Below, one piece after another: positions 47,558-55,344 of a stretch of 64,000 bases of DNA. Source of the DNA: Streptomyces dioscori (GTDB lineage: Bacteria > Actinomycetota > Actinomycetes > Streptomycetales > Streptomycetaceae); assembly GCF_003024195.1 (NCBI RefSeq), contig NZ_KZ679041.1, positions 1 through 64,000 of the forward strand. The letters run 5' to 3'. The position numbers and the translations under genes were made by a program. Position 1 is the first letter of the stretch, and each line of letters starts with the position of its first letter. The notes beneath the pieces were generated by a model. It worked only from the letters and a program-made list of their open reading frames with translations, was not told where the DNA came from and did no database searches.

Positions 47558-49303
47558 ATGGGGCACGGACACAGTCACGGGCACGGGCATCACCACCACG
47601 GTCACGACCACGACCATGGGCACAGCCACGACCACGGCAGTGCGCCGCTCCCCGCCGCCTTCGACACCTCCGTACCCGACGAGGCCCTGACCCCCGAGCA
47701 GCAGTCGCGCCGTTCCATGCTCCGCCGCGCGGGCCTGCTCGGCGCGGGTCTGGCCACGGTGGGAGCGTTCGGCGCGGCGGCCGGCGGAACGGCCGCCGCA
47801 CAGACCGCGACCGGCGCCCGGCCTTCGTCGTCCGGTGGCCGTAAGGGCAACGGCTTCCTCTGGCTGGCCGGCGACCACCACATTCACACGCAGTACAGCA
47901 GCGACGGCAAGTACCGCGTCGCCGACCAGGTCCGGCAGGGCGCCAGACACGGCATGGACTGGCTGGTCATCACCGACCACGGCAGCGTCGCGCACGCCAA
48001 GATCGGCGTCGACAAGGTCAACCCGGACATCAAGGCCGCCCGTGCCGCCTACGAGGACACCCTCGTCTTCCAGGGCCTCGAATGGAACATCCCCGGCGCC
48101 GAGCACGGCACGGTCTTCGTGCACCCCGGCAAGAACGAGGTGTCCGTCCTCAAGCAGTTCGAGACCGACTACGACGGTAGCGTGAAGAACGCGTCCGACT
48201 CGACGCCCGCCAACGAGGCGCTCGCCGTCGCCGGTCTCGCGTTCCTCGGTGAGCAGGTCCAGCGCCGCAAGGTCAAGGACGCGCTGATGCTCGCCAACCA
48301 CCCGGCGCGCCGCGGTGTCGACTCCCCGCACGAGATCCGCGCCTGGCGCGACGCGACCTCCGCGCGCCACCAGATAGCCGTCGGCTTCGAGGGCGCCCCT
48401 GGCCACCAGGCCGCCGGCCTCCCCGCCCCGCTCGGCATGGGCCGCGCGCGCGGCATCTACGACAACAACCCGAGTGCCAACTCCTTCCCCGGCTACCCGG
48501 CGGAGAGCTACCGCACCTGGGGCGGCTTCGACTGGATGACCGCCACGGTCGGAGGCCTGTGGGACAGCCTGCTCGCCGAGGGCAAGGCCTGGTGGATCAG
48601 CGCCAACTCCGACTCCCACCAGGTGTACGCGCACACGGCGGCACGCGGTGGCGGCGACTTCAACACGGACGGCCGCTACGGCGACCCGGTGTACAACGGC
48701 CAGATCGACGTGACGCAGGGCGACTACTGGCCCGGCCAGTACAGCAGGACCCACGTCGGCGCCGAGGACTTCTCGTACGCCGCAGTGATGGACGGCATCC
48801 GCGCCGGACGGGTCTGGGTCGACCACGGTCAGCTCATCAGCGGCCTCGACGTCCGGGTCTCCGGCGGCAGCCGCTGGACGACGCTCGGCGGCGCGCTGCA
48901 CGTCAAGAAGGGTACGAACGTCACGCTGACGGTCGACATCGCGCTCGCCCAGGACGCGAACTGGGCGGGATTCATCCCGAAGTTGGCCCGCGTCGACGTC
49001 ATCCAGGGTGACGTGACCGGTCCCGCCGCCGACAAGGACACGCTCGTCGCGCCGACCACCAAGGTCGTCAAGTCGTACGAGGTCAACAAGACGACCGGCG
49101 CGGTCCGGATCACGTACTCCCTCGGCCGCGTCGACCGCCCGCTGTACCTGCGCCTGCGCGGCTCGGACGGCAACCGGTCCGCCGTCGGCGCGCGCGGTGC
49201 GGCCGTCGACCCCGCGGGCCCCGCGATCGACGTAGTCGGCGACGCGGACCCGTGGAAGGACCTGTGGTTCTACTCGAACCCGGTGTGGGTCCTCCCCGCG
49301 TGA
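47558..49303 (+). CDS. Tat-exported PHP-domain protein with His-rich N-terminus
   Basis: The 581-residue protein starts with a stretch of about 27 residues that is mostly His, Gly and Asp. A twin-arginine-like signal follows (SRRSMLRRAGLLGAGLATVGAF, about 50-75). The mature part has a PHP metallo-hydrolase-like domain: LAGDHHIHTQYSSDG, WLVITDHGSVAHAKIG, FVHPGKNEVS, SANSDSHQVYAH. PHP proteins hydrolyse phosphoesters with a multinuclear metal centre. The His-rich tract lies before the signal, so it would be removed on export unless the protein stays anchored. CAGGAGG lies before the ATG at 47558. The GTG of the next gene overlaps the stop. Confidence 0.88.
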   Translation: MGHGHSHGHGHHHHGHDHDHGHSHDHGSAPLPAAFDTSVPDEALTPEQQSRRSMLRRAGLLGAGLATVGAFGAAAGGTAAAQTATGARPSSSGGRKGNGFLWLAGDHHIHTQYSSDGKYRVADQVRQGARHGMDWLVITDHGSVAHAKIGVDKVNPDIKAARAAYEDTLVFQGLEWNIPGAEHGTVFVHPGKNEVSVLKQFETDYDGSVKNASDSTPANEALAVAGLAFLGEQVQRRKVKDALMLANHPARRGVDSPHEIRAWRDATSARHQIAVGFEGAPGHQAAGLPAPLGMGRARGIYDNNPSANSFPGYPAESYRTWGGFDWMTATVGGLWDSLLAEGKAWWISANSDSHQVYAHTAARGGGDFNTDGRYGDPVYNGQIDVTQGDYWPGQYSRTHVGAEDFSYAAVMDGIRAGRVWVDHGQLISGLDVRVSGGSRWTTLGGALHVKKGTNVTLTVDIALAQDANWAGFIPKLARVDVIQGDVTGPAADKDTLVAPTTKVVKSYEVNKTTGAVRITYSLGRVDRPLYLRLRGSDGNRSAVGARGAAVDPAGPAIDVVGDADPWKDLWFYSNPVWVLPA

Positions 49304-49806
49304 ACCGTCCGTCTCACACCAGCACGATCGACGCCGACGTACGCGAGCTGCGCGCGGCCGACCACCTACTGCTGGAGCTGGCAGCCGAACTCGGCCCCCC
49401 AGAGGGCTTGTTCGGCTGCACGCACCTGGTACGCGGTGAACGCCCGAGGGTGGTCCTGTCGTTCACGACGCCGACGGAGGACACCGCGCGACTCCTGTCG
49501 GCCAAGGGTTACGAGGTGACGACCGGCGCGCCCGACGAGGTGGGCCGGGCCGTCGTCTACCCGGGCTCGACGCAGCTGACCGGCACGCTGACAATCGCGG
49601 AGCTGTTGGCTCGCTCCGCGATCGGCAGGGTGGTGGTGTTGGGCGCCCCCGGCCAGCCGCCGCCTTCACAGCAGGTGGTGACGCGGGACCACGTACGCCC
49701 GCAGTGGCAGGACGGCGAGCTGGTCCTGACCCTGCAGCCGGCCGTGGGCGGGGTACTGGTCCCGTTCGAGGTCCCGAACCCTACGCCGTGCTGCGCGGAC
49801 CACTGA
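49300..49806 (+). CDS. Small protein of unknown function
   Basis: This 168-residue protein begins with GTG in a GTGA overlap with the PHP gene stop and is therefore translationally coupled to it. It has RELRAADHLLLELAAELG, PRVVLSFTTPTEDTARLLSAKGYEV and a strand-rich end (ELVLTLQPAVGGVLVPFEVP). No signal peptide, membrane segment or known motif was found. Codon use is regular for the genome. The last 26 bp overlap the end of the convergent DUF397 gene. Confidence 0.65.
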   Translation: MNRPSHTSTIDADVRELRAADHLLLELAAELGPPEGLFGCTHLVRGERPRVVLSFTTPTEDTARLLSAKGYEVTTGAPDEVGRAVVYPGSTQLTGTLTIAELLARSAIGRVVVLGAPGQPPPSQQVVTRDHVRPQWQDGELVLTLQPAVGGVLVPFEVPNPTPCCADH

Positions 49807-49981
49807 GGTCGAGGATGAATCCCGCCCAGGCGCTGGGGGAGAGGGCGAGCTGCGGCCCGCGGGAGTTCTTGGAGTCACGAACGTGGATGGTGGCGGAGGG
49901 GCAGACGGCGACCTCGACGCAGTCGCCTGAGCTGTCTCCGCTGTAGCTGCTCTTGAACCAGGTCAGCCCGGTGGTGCTCAT
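49781..49981 (-). CDS. DUF397 small protein
   Basis: The 66-residue protein has the standard DUF397 pattern LTWFKSSYSGDSSGDCVEVA, then IHVRDSKNSRGPQLALSPSAWAGFI. DUF397 proteins in Streptomyces are usually paired with an XRE regulator and often an anti-sigma-like ATPase, and can act as small regulators of the partner, as in developmental control pairs. The ATG at 49981 overlaps the XRE stop by ATGA. Confidence 0.93.
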   Translation of the reverse strand: MSTTGLTWFKSSYSGDSSGDCVEVAVCPSATIHVRDSKNSRGPQLALSPSAWAGFILDLSGPRSTA

Positions 49982-50805
49982 AGCGCTCCTCGCATCCGCT
50001 CCAACAGGCTCCGGGATTCGTCTGGGGTGAGAGCCTGTGATCGCAGTTTCGCATAGCGCATGTGCAGAACACTGATCGTTTTCGGACTGGCCACGAACTG
50101 ACCGCTTTCCTGGCCTTCGCAGTAGCCGAACCATTCGTTGTCGCTGGTCTCCAGCAACTGGAGCGGGCCGTTCAAGCCAGCGTGGATGCGCCGGGACGCG
50201 GGCATCAACTGGAGTTCCACATTGCGCAGTTCCGTGACAGCCAGGACGTGGTCGATCAGTGCGCGAGTAGCTTCCGGCCCTCCAGTACCCCGCTGGATGA
50301 TGTGCTCTTCGATGATGAAGCTGAACACGGTGTTGGGCAGCTCGGTGAGCAGGCGCTGGCGTTCCGCCCGAGCGATGAGCTGAGCCTCGATCTGCGCATC
50401 GGTCAGTACCGGCAGCCGCTCGTTGAACAGGGTGCGTGAGTACTCCTCCGTCTGAAGAAGCCCCGGCACCAGCCGATTCTCGAACGTGTAGAGGCTGATG
50501 GCCTGCTCCTCCAGGTCTGCCCATCTGCGGAACCAAGAAGCCAGGCCCGGCTGCCTGGTCGCATACTTCGCCGCCGCCCGGAGCACTCCGAACGCATCCA
50601 ACACCTCCTCCGCGCGCTCGACGTACACCCTCGGCGGCAGCCGTCTCCCCTGCTCGATCGACGCCACCGTCCCCGGCTGGTACCGCACCAGCGGTGCGAA
50701 CTCCTCCTGTGTGAGCCCCGCCCGCTTGCGGAAAGCCTTGTGGACCAGACCGAACGTCTTCAAACTGTCCGACGGTTCGGGCTCGTTCGCCGTGCTGTTG
50801 GTCAT
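49978..50805 (-). CDS. XRE-family regulator with DUF5753 domain
   Basis: The 275-residue protein has an N-terminal helix-turn-helix (FRKRAGLTQEEFAPLVRYQPGTVASIEQGRRLPP, about 25-60). The long DUF5753 domain (FRRWADLEEQAISLYTFENRLVPGLLQTEEYSR, FSFIIEEHIIQRGTGGPEATRALIDHVLAV) follows, the usual pattern of Streptomyces regulators paired with DUF397. It is divergent from the ATPase gene at 50919. A GTG at 50829 could also start it; neither start has a strong ribosome binding site. Confidence 0.92.
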   Translation of the reverse strand: MTNSTANEPEPSDSLKTFGLVHKAFRKRAGLTQEEFAPLVRYQPGTVASIEQGRRLPPRVYVERAEEVLDAFGVLRAAAKYATRQPGLASWFRRWADLEEQAISLYTFENRLVPGLLQTEEYSRTLFNERLPVLTDAQIEAQLIARAERQRLLTELPNTVFSFIIEEHIIQRGTGGPEATRALIDHVLAVTELRNVELQLMPASRRIHAGLNGPLQLLETSDNEWFGYCEGQESGQFVASPKTISVLHMRYAKLRSQALTPDESRSLLERMRGAL

Positions 50806-50918
50806 GAGCTCATGGTCACGGAAAGTCACTCCGACTGTCCACAGAGTGAACTCGTACGGGGTGCACCGTACGAGTGTCGGTGCTGGTCGACGGCCCCGCC
50901 GCCCGGGACCTTTGACCC

Positions 50919-51380
50919 ATGCAAGGACACATGGGGGTCCAAGTCCCCGTCACCGTACGTACGTTCACCCAGCTCTTCAGCTGCACCCCGCGAGGGGCCC
51001 GGCTCGCGCGGAGACTGGTCGCGAACCGGATGGACGTATGGGGGTTCGCCTACGACAGTGAGGCGAGCGAATCCGTCACCCTGGTAGTCGCGGAGCTGGC
51101 GGCCAACGCGGTGACGCACGGCCGGGTCAAGGGCCGCGATTTCCGCGTACGGCTGCTGATGCGGGCCGGCGAGGACACCGTACGGGTGGAAGTGGCCGAC
51201 GGCCTGACCGAACGACTCCCCGTACTGCGGGAGTCACCCGGTCCCGGTGAGGAGGACGAGGGCGGACGCGGACTCCTCCTGGTCGACGCGCTGGCCGAGC
51301 GGTGGGGGACGGCCCTCTGCACGGGAGGGGCGTACAAAAGCGTGTGGGCGGAGATCAAGGTGCCGGGTCCACGGAGTTGA
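50919..51380 (+). CDS. Anti-sigma-factor-like GHKL ATPase
   Basis: The 153-residue protein has the GHKL ATP-binding pattern: the N box in TLVVAELAANAVTHGR, VRVEVADGL as G1-like, and GGRGLLLVDALAERWGT as the G2 box. There is no histidine kinase phosphorylation domain, so it is of the RsbW/SpoIIAB-like type common in Streptomyces. With the XRE and DUF397 genes it makes the usual three-gene neighbourhood. An ATG four codons on (50931) is an alternative start. Its end overlaps the convergent WD40-like gene by 26 bp. Confidence 0.9.
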   Translation: MQGHMGVQVPVTVRTFTQLFSCTPRGARLARRLVANRMDVWGFAYDSEASESVTLVVAELAANAVTHGRVKGRDFRVRLLMRAGEDTVRVEVADGLTERLPVLRESPGPGEEDEGGRGLLLVDALAERWGTALCTGGAYKSVWAEIKVPGPRS

Positions 51381-52626
51381 TCGCTGCTCGGAGGCGCAGC
51401 CACGTCGGATCCGTTTCGGACGCGGTGGCCACGGTCGCCAGATCGTCCGGTTCCCAGTCGCGGGCTCCGTCGGTGACGACGAGGTGCGGCTCCGGGTCGC
51501 CGTCGTCGGGAACCTCGGAAGTGGCCTCCAGGAACGCGGTCACCGCGGTCACCGCGGAGGTCGCCGTATCGCCGCGCTTGTCAGGGGACTTGAGCGTGCC
51601 GGAGCGAACGGTCAGGAGGGCGAGTTCGCCTCCGCTGCCGGCGACGACCAGTTCCCCTGCGGACGTCGTGCTCAGCGCGGACACTCGCGACCCGCTCAGC
51701 ACATCGTGCTCGACGGCATGTTGTGCTTCGAGGTCGATCTCGACGAGCGTCCCGGCCGGCGTACCGACCCAGAGCACGCCTGGCCGGCTTCCGAACGCGG
51801 TGTTGTGCGGCGACCAGGCGCGCTGCTGGGCGAGCCACTCCGGCGGGTACGGGTAGCCGGGGCTGGGTTCGCCGAGGGTCGTCGACAGCACACGGCGCAG
51901 CGACGGGAACTCGAAGACCGCCAGCGAGTTGCCGTACGCGTTGCCCCGCACCGCGAAATGGCGTCCGTCCGAGCTGAAGACCGGTGTCTCATAGCCGTCG
52001 GCGTCCAGGATCAGCGCCCGGCGCAGCACGCGCATCGCCGCGGGCGTGGTCTCCTGGTCGACCCGAGCGAAGAGGCCGTGCGTCGCGCCCTGGTCGCTGG
52101 AGAGCGTCACCACCAGGCCGCCGCCGGGATGCTCAGCGACCCCGGTGTCCCACCGAGGGCCGGTGGTGACGGTTCCCGAAGCGAGGTCGATGGCGTCGGA
52201 ACGCTCCCACGCGTCGTCGTCCCCGCCCGACGACGGTGAGGCCCACAGCGTCCGGCCGTCCGGGCTGAATGCCAGACTGCGACAGTCGGCGGTCGGTGGC
52301 GGACCTTCCAGATCGAAGAGCCCGGCGGGGGTCCACCGCACCACGCCGTCCTCATTCGCCACCATGAGCAGCGGCTGGACCGGATGCCATGCCATGGCGG
52401 GTGTCCGCTTGTGCCGGTTCCAGCCGAAGGCATCGTCGTAGGCCTCCGACCCGGCGCCGACAGAACCGAGTTCGCGCAGTTCCCCGGCCCCGCCGTCCCA
52501 GATGTGGACCGCCGGACGTCCCGAGTCCAGACCAGCGATCAGGGGAAGCCGTGGGTGGCACACCAGCCGCTCCACACAGCGCCCGTCGCCACCACGTACC
52601 TGTGCCACGTTCTCAAGATCCGTCAC
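51355..52626 (-). CDS. WD40-type beta-propeller protein
   Basis: The protein of about 423 residues has propeller-like repeats, for example RLVCHPRLPLIAGLDSGRPAVHIWD, AMAWHPVQPLLMVANEDGVVRWTP, SLAFSPDGRTLWASP and VSALSTTSAGELVVAGSGGELALLTV. It has no signal peptide, so it is cytoplasmic and likely a protein-binding scaffold. The start is uncertain: I used the GTG at 52626 because the upstream frame lacks coding character, although its ribosome binding site is weak. Its end overlaps the convergent ATPase gene. Confidence 0.78.
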   Translation of the reverse strand: MTDLENVAQVRGGDGRCVERLVCHPRLPLIAGLDSGRPAVHIWDGGAGELRELGSVGAGSEAYDDAFGWNRHKRTPAMAWHPVQPLLMVANEDGVVRWTPAGLFDLEGPPPTADCRSLAFSPDGRTLWASPSSGGDDDAWERSDAIDLASGTVTTGPRWDTGVAEHPGGGLVVTLSSDQGATHGLFARVDQETTPAAMRVLRRALILDADGYETPVFSSDGRHFAVRGNAYGNSLAVFEFPSLRRVLSTTLGEPSPGYPYPPEWLAQQRAWSPHNTAFGSRPGVLWVGTPAGTLVEIDLEAQHAVEHDVLSGSRVSALSTTSAGELVVAGSGGELALLTVRSGTLKSPDKRGDTATSAVTAVTAFLEATSEVPDDGDPEPHLVVTDGARDWEPDDLATVATASETDPTWLRLRAAINSVDPAP

Positions 52627-52822
52627 GGCGGCAGCGTAGTTGTGCCCACTGACAAGCCACGTCCGCTCCGATGGCGAGCAGTCGGCTGGAACTGTGGTGA
52701 GGGTTCCAGCCGACGTCGCTCCCCCGAGAAGAAGGTAAGGGGGAGGGGGCGTGAGAAGTCTCCACTTCCTGCCGGGGGCGTCGCCTCTTCGCGCCCCGTG
52801 TACCAAGTGACTTCCGGGTGCG

Positions 52823-52840
52823 ACCGGTCGATATACCGGT
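52823..52840. promoter_or_regulatory. Twin ACCGGT motif upstream of the AraC gene
   Basis: ACCGGT occurs at 52823-52828 and 52835-52840 around CGATAT. Each is a palindrome, giving a symmetrical 18-bp block 29 bp before the AraC start. It may be an operator for autoregulation. Confidence 0.35.
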
Positions 52841-52868
52841 ACATGCCCGGCTAGCAGGGAGCGGCCCC

Positions 52869-53819
52869 ATGAACGGTGGCGCTTTACACGTACACCAGGC
52901 AAGTGTCGGTGAGTTGCAGACCGCCGCGTCCACGGTGCTCGCTCCGCTGGCCGTGACGGCTGTCGCGGCTCCGGATGCCGTGGGGCACGCGAGCGCGTTC
53001 CGGGCCGACATCGACGCGGCGGCGGTCGGGCGGGCCGCGGTGGCGCGGATCCGGGGCTCGGCGCATCTGGTCCGGCGGTCGACCCGGGCCATCTCGTCCA
53101 CGGATCCCGAACTGCTGAAGATCACCCTGCACGGGTCCTCGGAGCCCGCCGCGGTGGGCCAGGGCGACACCCGGTCCCATGCTCACCGGGGCGACTTCGT
53201 GGTCCTCGACATGACACGGCCGTACCGCATGGCCGTCCCCGACGGGTGTGACGTGCTGGCCGTCGGCATCTCGCGCACCGAACTGGGCCCGCACGCAGGG
53301 TTGGTGGCTGCCCGCGCGGCCTGCCGGCTGCCCGCCGGCAGCGGTGCGCAGGCCGTGTTCTCCGGGTTTCTGCGGGGACTTGGCACCCACCTCGATGAAC
53401 TGGCCGGTCCCGCACAGGCCCATGTGGGTGACGCCCTGGTGTCGCTCCTGATCGCCGCCTTCACCGAGACGGCGCCCGGCCGCGCGGACACGGCCACCGA
53501 ACTGGTCGACCGCATCCGCGTCTACGCCCTCGCGAACATCTCCGACCCGTCCCTGTGCGTCGAGTCGGTCGCGGCGGCCCACGGGATCTCGGGCCGCCAG
53601 CTCCACCGGCTGTTCACCCGCTCCGGGACCCCGTTCGCGGCCTGGCTGCGCGCCGAGCGCCTCTCCCGTGTGCGGCGCGACCTCCTCGATCCGGCCCACG
53701 ACAGCCGTACGACGGCCGCGGTGGCCGCCCGCTGGGGTATCCACGACCCGCGCCACCTGGCCCGCGGCCTCAGGTCCCACTACGGCCGGACGGCCCGCGA
53801 ACTGCGCCTGGACAGGTGA
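52869..53819 (+). CDS. AraC-family regulator (AraC_binding_2 type)
   Basis: The 316-residue protein has an N-terminal sensor (about 1-190, with LVRRSTRAISSTDPELLKITLHG and GDFVVLDMTRPYRMAVPDGCDVLAVGI) of the AraC_binding_2 kind. Its C-terminal AraC DNA-binding domain (about 210-310) has PSLCVESVAAAHGISGRQLHRLF and TTAAVAARWGIHDPRHLARGLRSHYGRT. AGGGAG lies upstream of the ATG at 52869. Ligand and targets are unknown. Confidence 0.9.
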   Translation: MNGGALHVHQASVGELQTAASTVLAPLAVTAVAAPDAVGHASAFRADIDAAAVGRAAVARIRGSAHLVRRSTRAISSTDPELLKITLHGSSEPAAVGQGDTRSHAHRGDFVVLDMTRPYRMAVPDGCDVLAVGISRTELGPHAGLVAARAACRLPAGSGAQAVFSGFLRGLGTHLDELAGPAQAHVGDALVSLLIAAFTETAPGRADTATELVDRIRVYALANISDPSLCVESVAAAHGISGRQLHRLFTRSGTPFAAWLRAERLSRVRRDLLDPAHDSRTTAAVAARWGIHDPRHLARGLRSHYGRTARELRLDR

Positions 53820-53831
53820 GGGCTGCACGGC

Positions 53832-53886
53832 GGGAACGCGGAGCGGGCCGGGCCTTCCCCCGTGGAGGCCCGACCCGTGGTTCCCG
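53832..53886. terminator. Imperfect terminator hairpin between AraC and inhibitor genes
   Basis: GGGAAC...CGGG.CC.GGGCCT pairs with AGGCCC.GA.CCCG...GTTCCC, an interrupted stem in the gap between the convergent AraC gene and the I36-type inhibitor gene. It suits termination in both directions. Confidence 0.55.
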
Positions 53887-53932
53887 CGTGACGCGGTACG
53901 CGTCCTACGCCACGCGTCCTACGCCACCAGAC

Positions 53933-54289
53933 CTACGGCTGGAGCGTGATCGAGTTGATCGGCGTCATGTTCTTGTCGATGAACCAGCCGCTCGGCAGGT
54001 TCCCCTCGCAGCCCGTGCCGTTGTAACCGGTACAGGTGCTCATGGTCGCCCCACCGGTCTGGTTGTTGAAGATGCGGTACGTGCCGAACATGCCGCTCAG
54101 GTTGTGGGACCCGTAGTCGTAGTAGACGTGCGACGGCTGATCGTTGTTCCATCCGGCGCCCGGGTAGATGCAGACGTACCCGTCCTGACACCCGTGCTCC
54201 GTGGCGGCGCTGGCGGTGGTCGAACCGACGGTGGTCAGCACACCGAGTGCGAGTGACACGGCCGCCGCGGCCCTGGCGATCCTGCGCAT
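53933..54289 (-). CDS. Secreted peptidase inhibitor family I36-like protein
   Basis: The 118-residue protein has a signal peptide (IARAAAAVSLALGVLTTVGSTTASA). A mature part of about 88 residues with paired cysteines follows (HGCQDGYVCIYPGAGWNN and STCTGYNGTGCEGNLPSGWFIDKN). The CxxxYVCxY start and aromatic residues match Streptomyces metalloproteinase-inhibitor-like (I36, crystallin-type) proteins. It may inhibit a protease or be a small cell-wall protein. GAGGGG lies upstream of the ATG. Confidence 0.85.
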   Translation of the reverse strand: MRRIARAAAAVSLALGVLTTVGSTTASAATEHGCQDGYVCIYPGAGWNNDQPSHVYYDYGSHNLSGMFGTYRIFNNQTGGATMSTCTGYNGTGCEGNLPSGWFIDKNMTPINSITLQP

Positions 54290-54414
54290 GAAGAGTCCCC
54301 TCGTAAGTGGTCAGACGTAAGTGGTTGGGTTCGTCACTCACCGTATGAGGGACCCGTGCAGCGCGTACCTGACAGATGTCAGGAGCGGACCGCCGCGGTG
54401 ACGCCGGACGCGGC

Positions 54415-55080
54415 TCAGCCCGCTTCGATCCTGTCGACGGCGAAACGCGCCCCCGTCTGCACACTGCCGTTGACGTGGTACCTGAGATGCGCCGCCGTGC
54501 TGCGCCCGTTGCCGCACACCGGGTCGCCGGTGTTGCAGAACTCCTTCGCCTTCGCGCCGTAGAGCCCGCTCGCCGTGTTGATCGTCCTGCCCGACAGCTG
54601 AAGCGGGTTGCCGAAGACCACCACGGCCTTCACCCGGGGCGCGAGATCGGTGGGGATGGTCCGGCCGGTGCCCAGCGTCGTACGGATGCCGAGGGCGATG
54701 TCGGTGACGCTGGCACCCTGCGAGTAGCCGCCGAGGACGAACGCGGTGTCGGGGCAGTTCGCCGCGGTGGACCTGACGTGGTCCGTCATGTCGGAGGCGC
54801 CGGGCCCCGCGCTGGTCTGCGAGAAGTTCGCCGCGTAGTCGACGGCGTGCGAGGTGACCGACGTGCCCGGCAGTCCGCTCTTGATGTTCCTCACCAGCGG
54901 CGCTCCCACGATGCCGAGCCCGGGGGCCTCGCCGCTGCCGCGGGCGAACACCACCTCGACGTCGGAGCACGGGGCGGCGGAGGCCATCGAGGGCAGCAGC
55001 GTGAGTCCTGCGGCGCCGAGAGCGCCGGCGACGCCGACGGACACGATCGTCAGCTTGCGACGTGATGCGCGATGAGACAT
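54415..55080 (-). CDS. Secreted cutinase
   Basis: The 221-residue protein has a signal peptide (LTIVSVGVAGALGAAGLTLLPSMASA). The cutinase fold follows: CSDVEVVFARGSGEAPGLG, the nucleophile Ser in FVLGGYSQGASV, and Asp and His in NTGDPVCGNGR and HLRYHVNG, with four cysteines for two disulfides. It would hydrolyse cutin or other esters outside the cell. AGGAAAGAGG lies upstream of the ATG at 55080. It is divergent from the LuxR-type gene. Confidence 0.92.
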   Translation of the reverse strand: MSHRASRRKLTIVSVGVAGALGAAGLTLLPSMASAAPCSDVEVVFARGSGEAPGLGIVGAPLVRNIKSGLPGTSVTSHAVDYAANFSQTSAGPGASDMTDHVRSTAANCPDTAFVLGGYSQGASVTDIALGIRTTLGTGRTIPTDLAPRVKAVVVFGNPLQLSGRTINTASGLYGAKAKEFCNTGDPVCGNGRSTAAHLRYHVNGSVQTGARFAVDRIEAG

Positions 55081-55200
55081 GGCGGTACCTCTTTCCTGAG
55101 CAGTGGTACGAGCGCTCTCCACGGGTCCGTCTCCACTGATCCGTTCGTCGAGCGCACCAGCAACGTAGAAAGCCCCGCGCCCCGTACGCATCGGTGGAAT

Positions 55201-55230
55201 CACCGGTCGCCCACCGGTCGCCCACCGGTG
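55201..55230. repeat. Short tandem repeat upstream of the cutinase gene
   Basis: CACCGGTCGCC occurs twice and is followed by a partial third copy CACCGGTG. The repeated ACCGGT matches the motif upstream of the AraC gene at 52823, so a common regulator is possible but not shown. Confidence 0.5.
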
Positions 55231-55305
55231 GGACCCTGCTGACGGCCGGTCGGCAATAGGGGGAATCGCGCCCGAGCACCTCCGTCGCTCGTTACGCTCG
55301 GCACA

Positions 55306-55341
55306 GTGGGGCCACAGGGAACAGTGGGGCCACAGGGAACG
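55306..55341 (+). repeat. 18-bp tandem duplication at the LuxR gene start
   Basis: GTGGGGCCACAGGGAACA is followed directly by GTGGGGCCACAGGGAACG. Each copy contains an AGGGAA ribosome-binding-like sequence and a GTG. The duplication sits right before the ATG at 55345 and may change the start site or its strength. Confidence 0.85.
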
Positions 55342-55344
55342 GTG

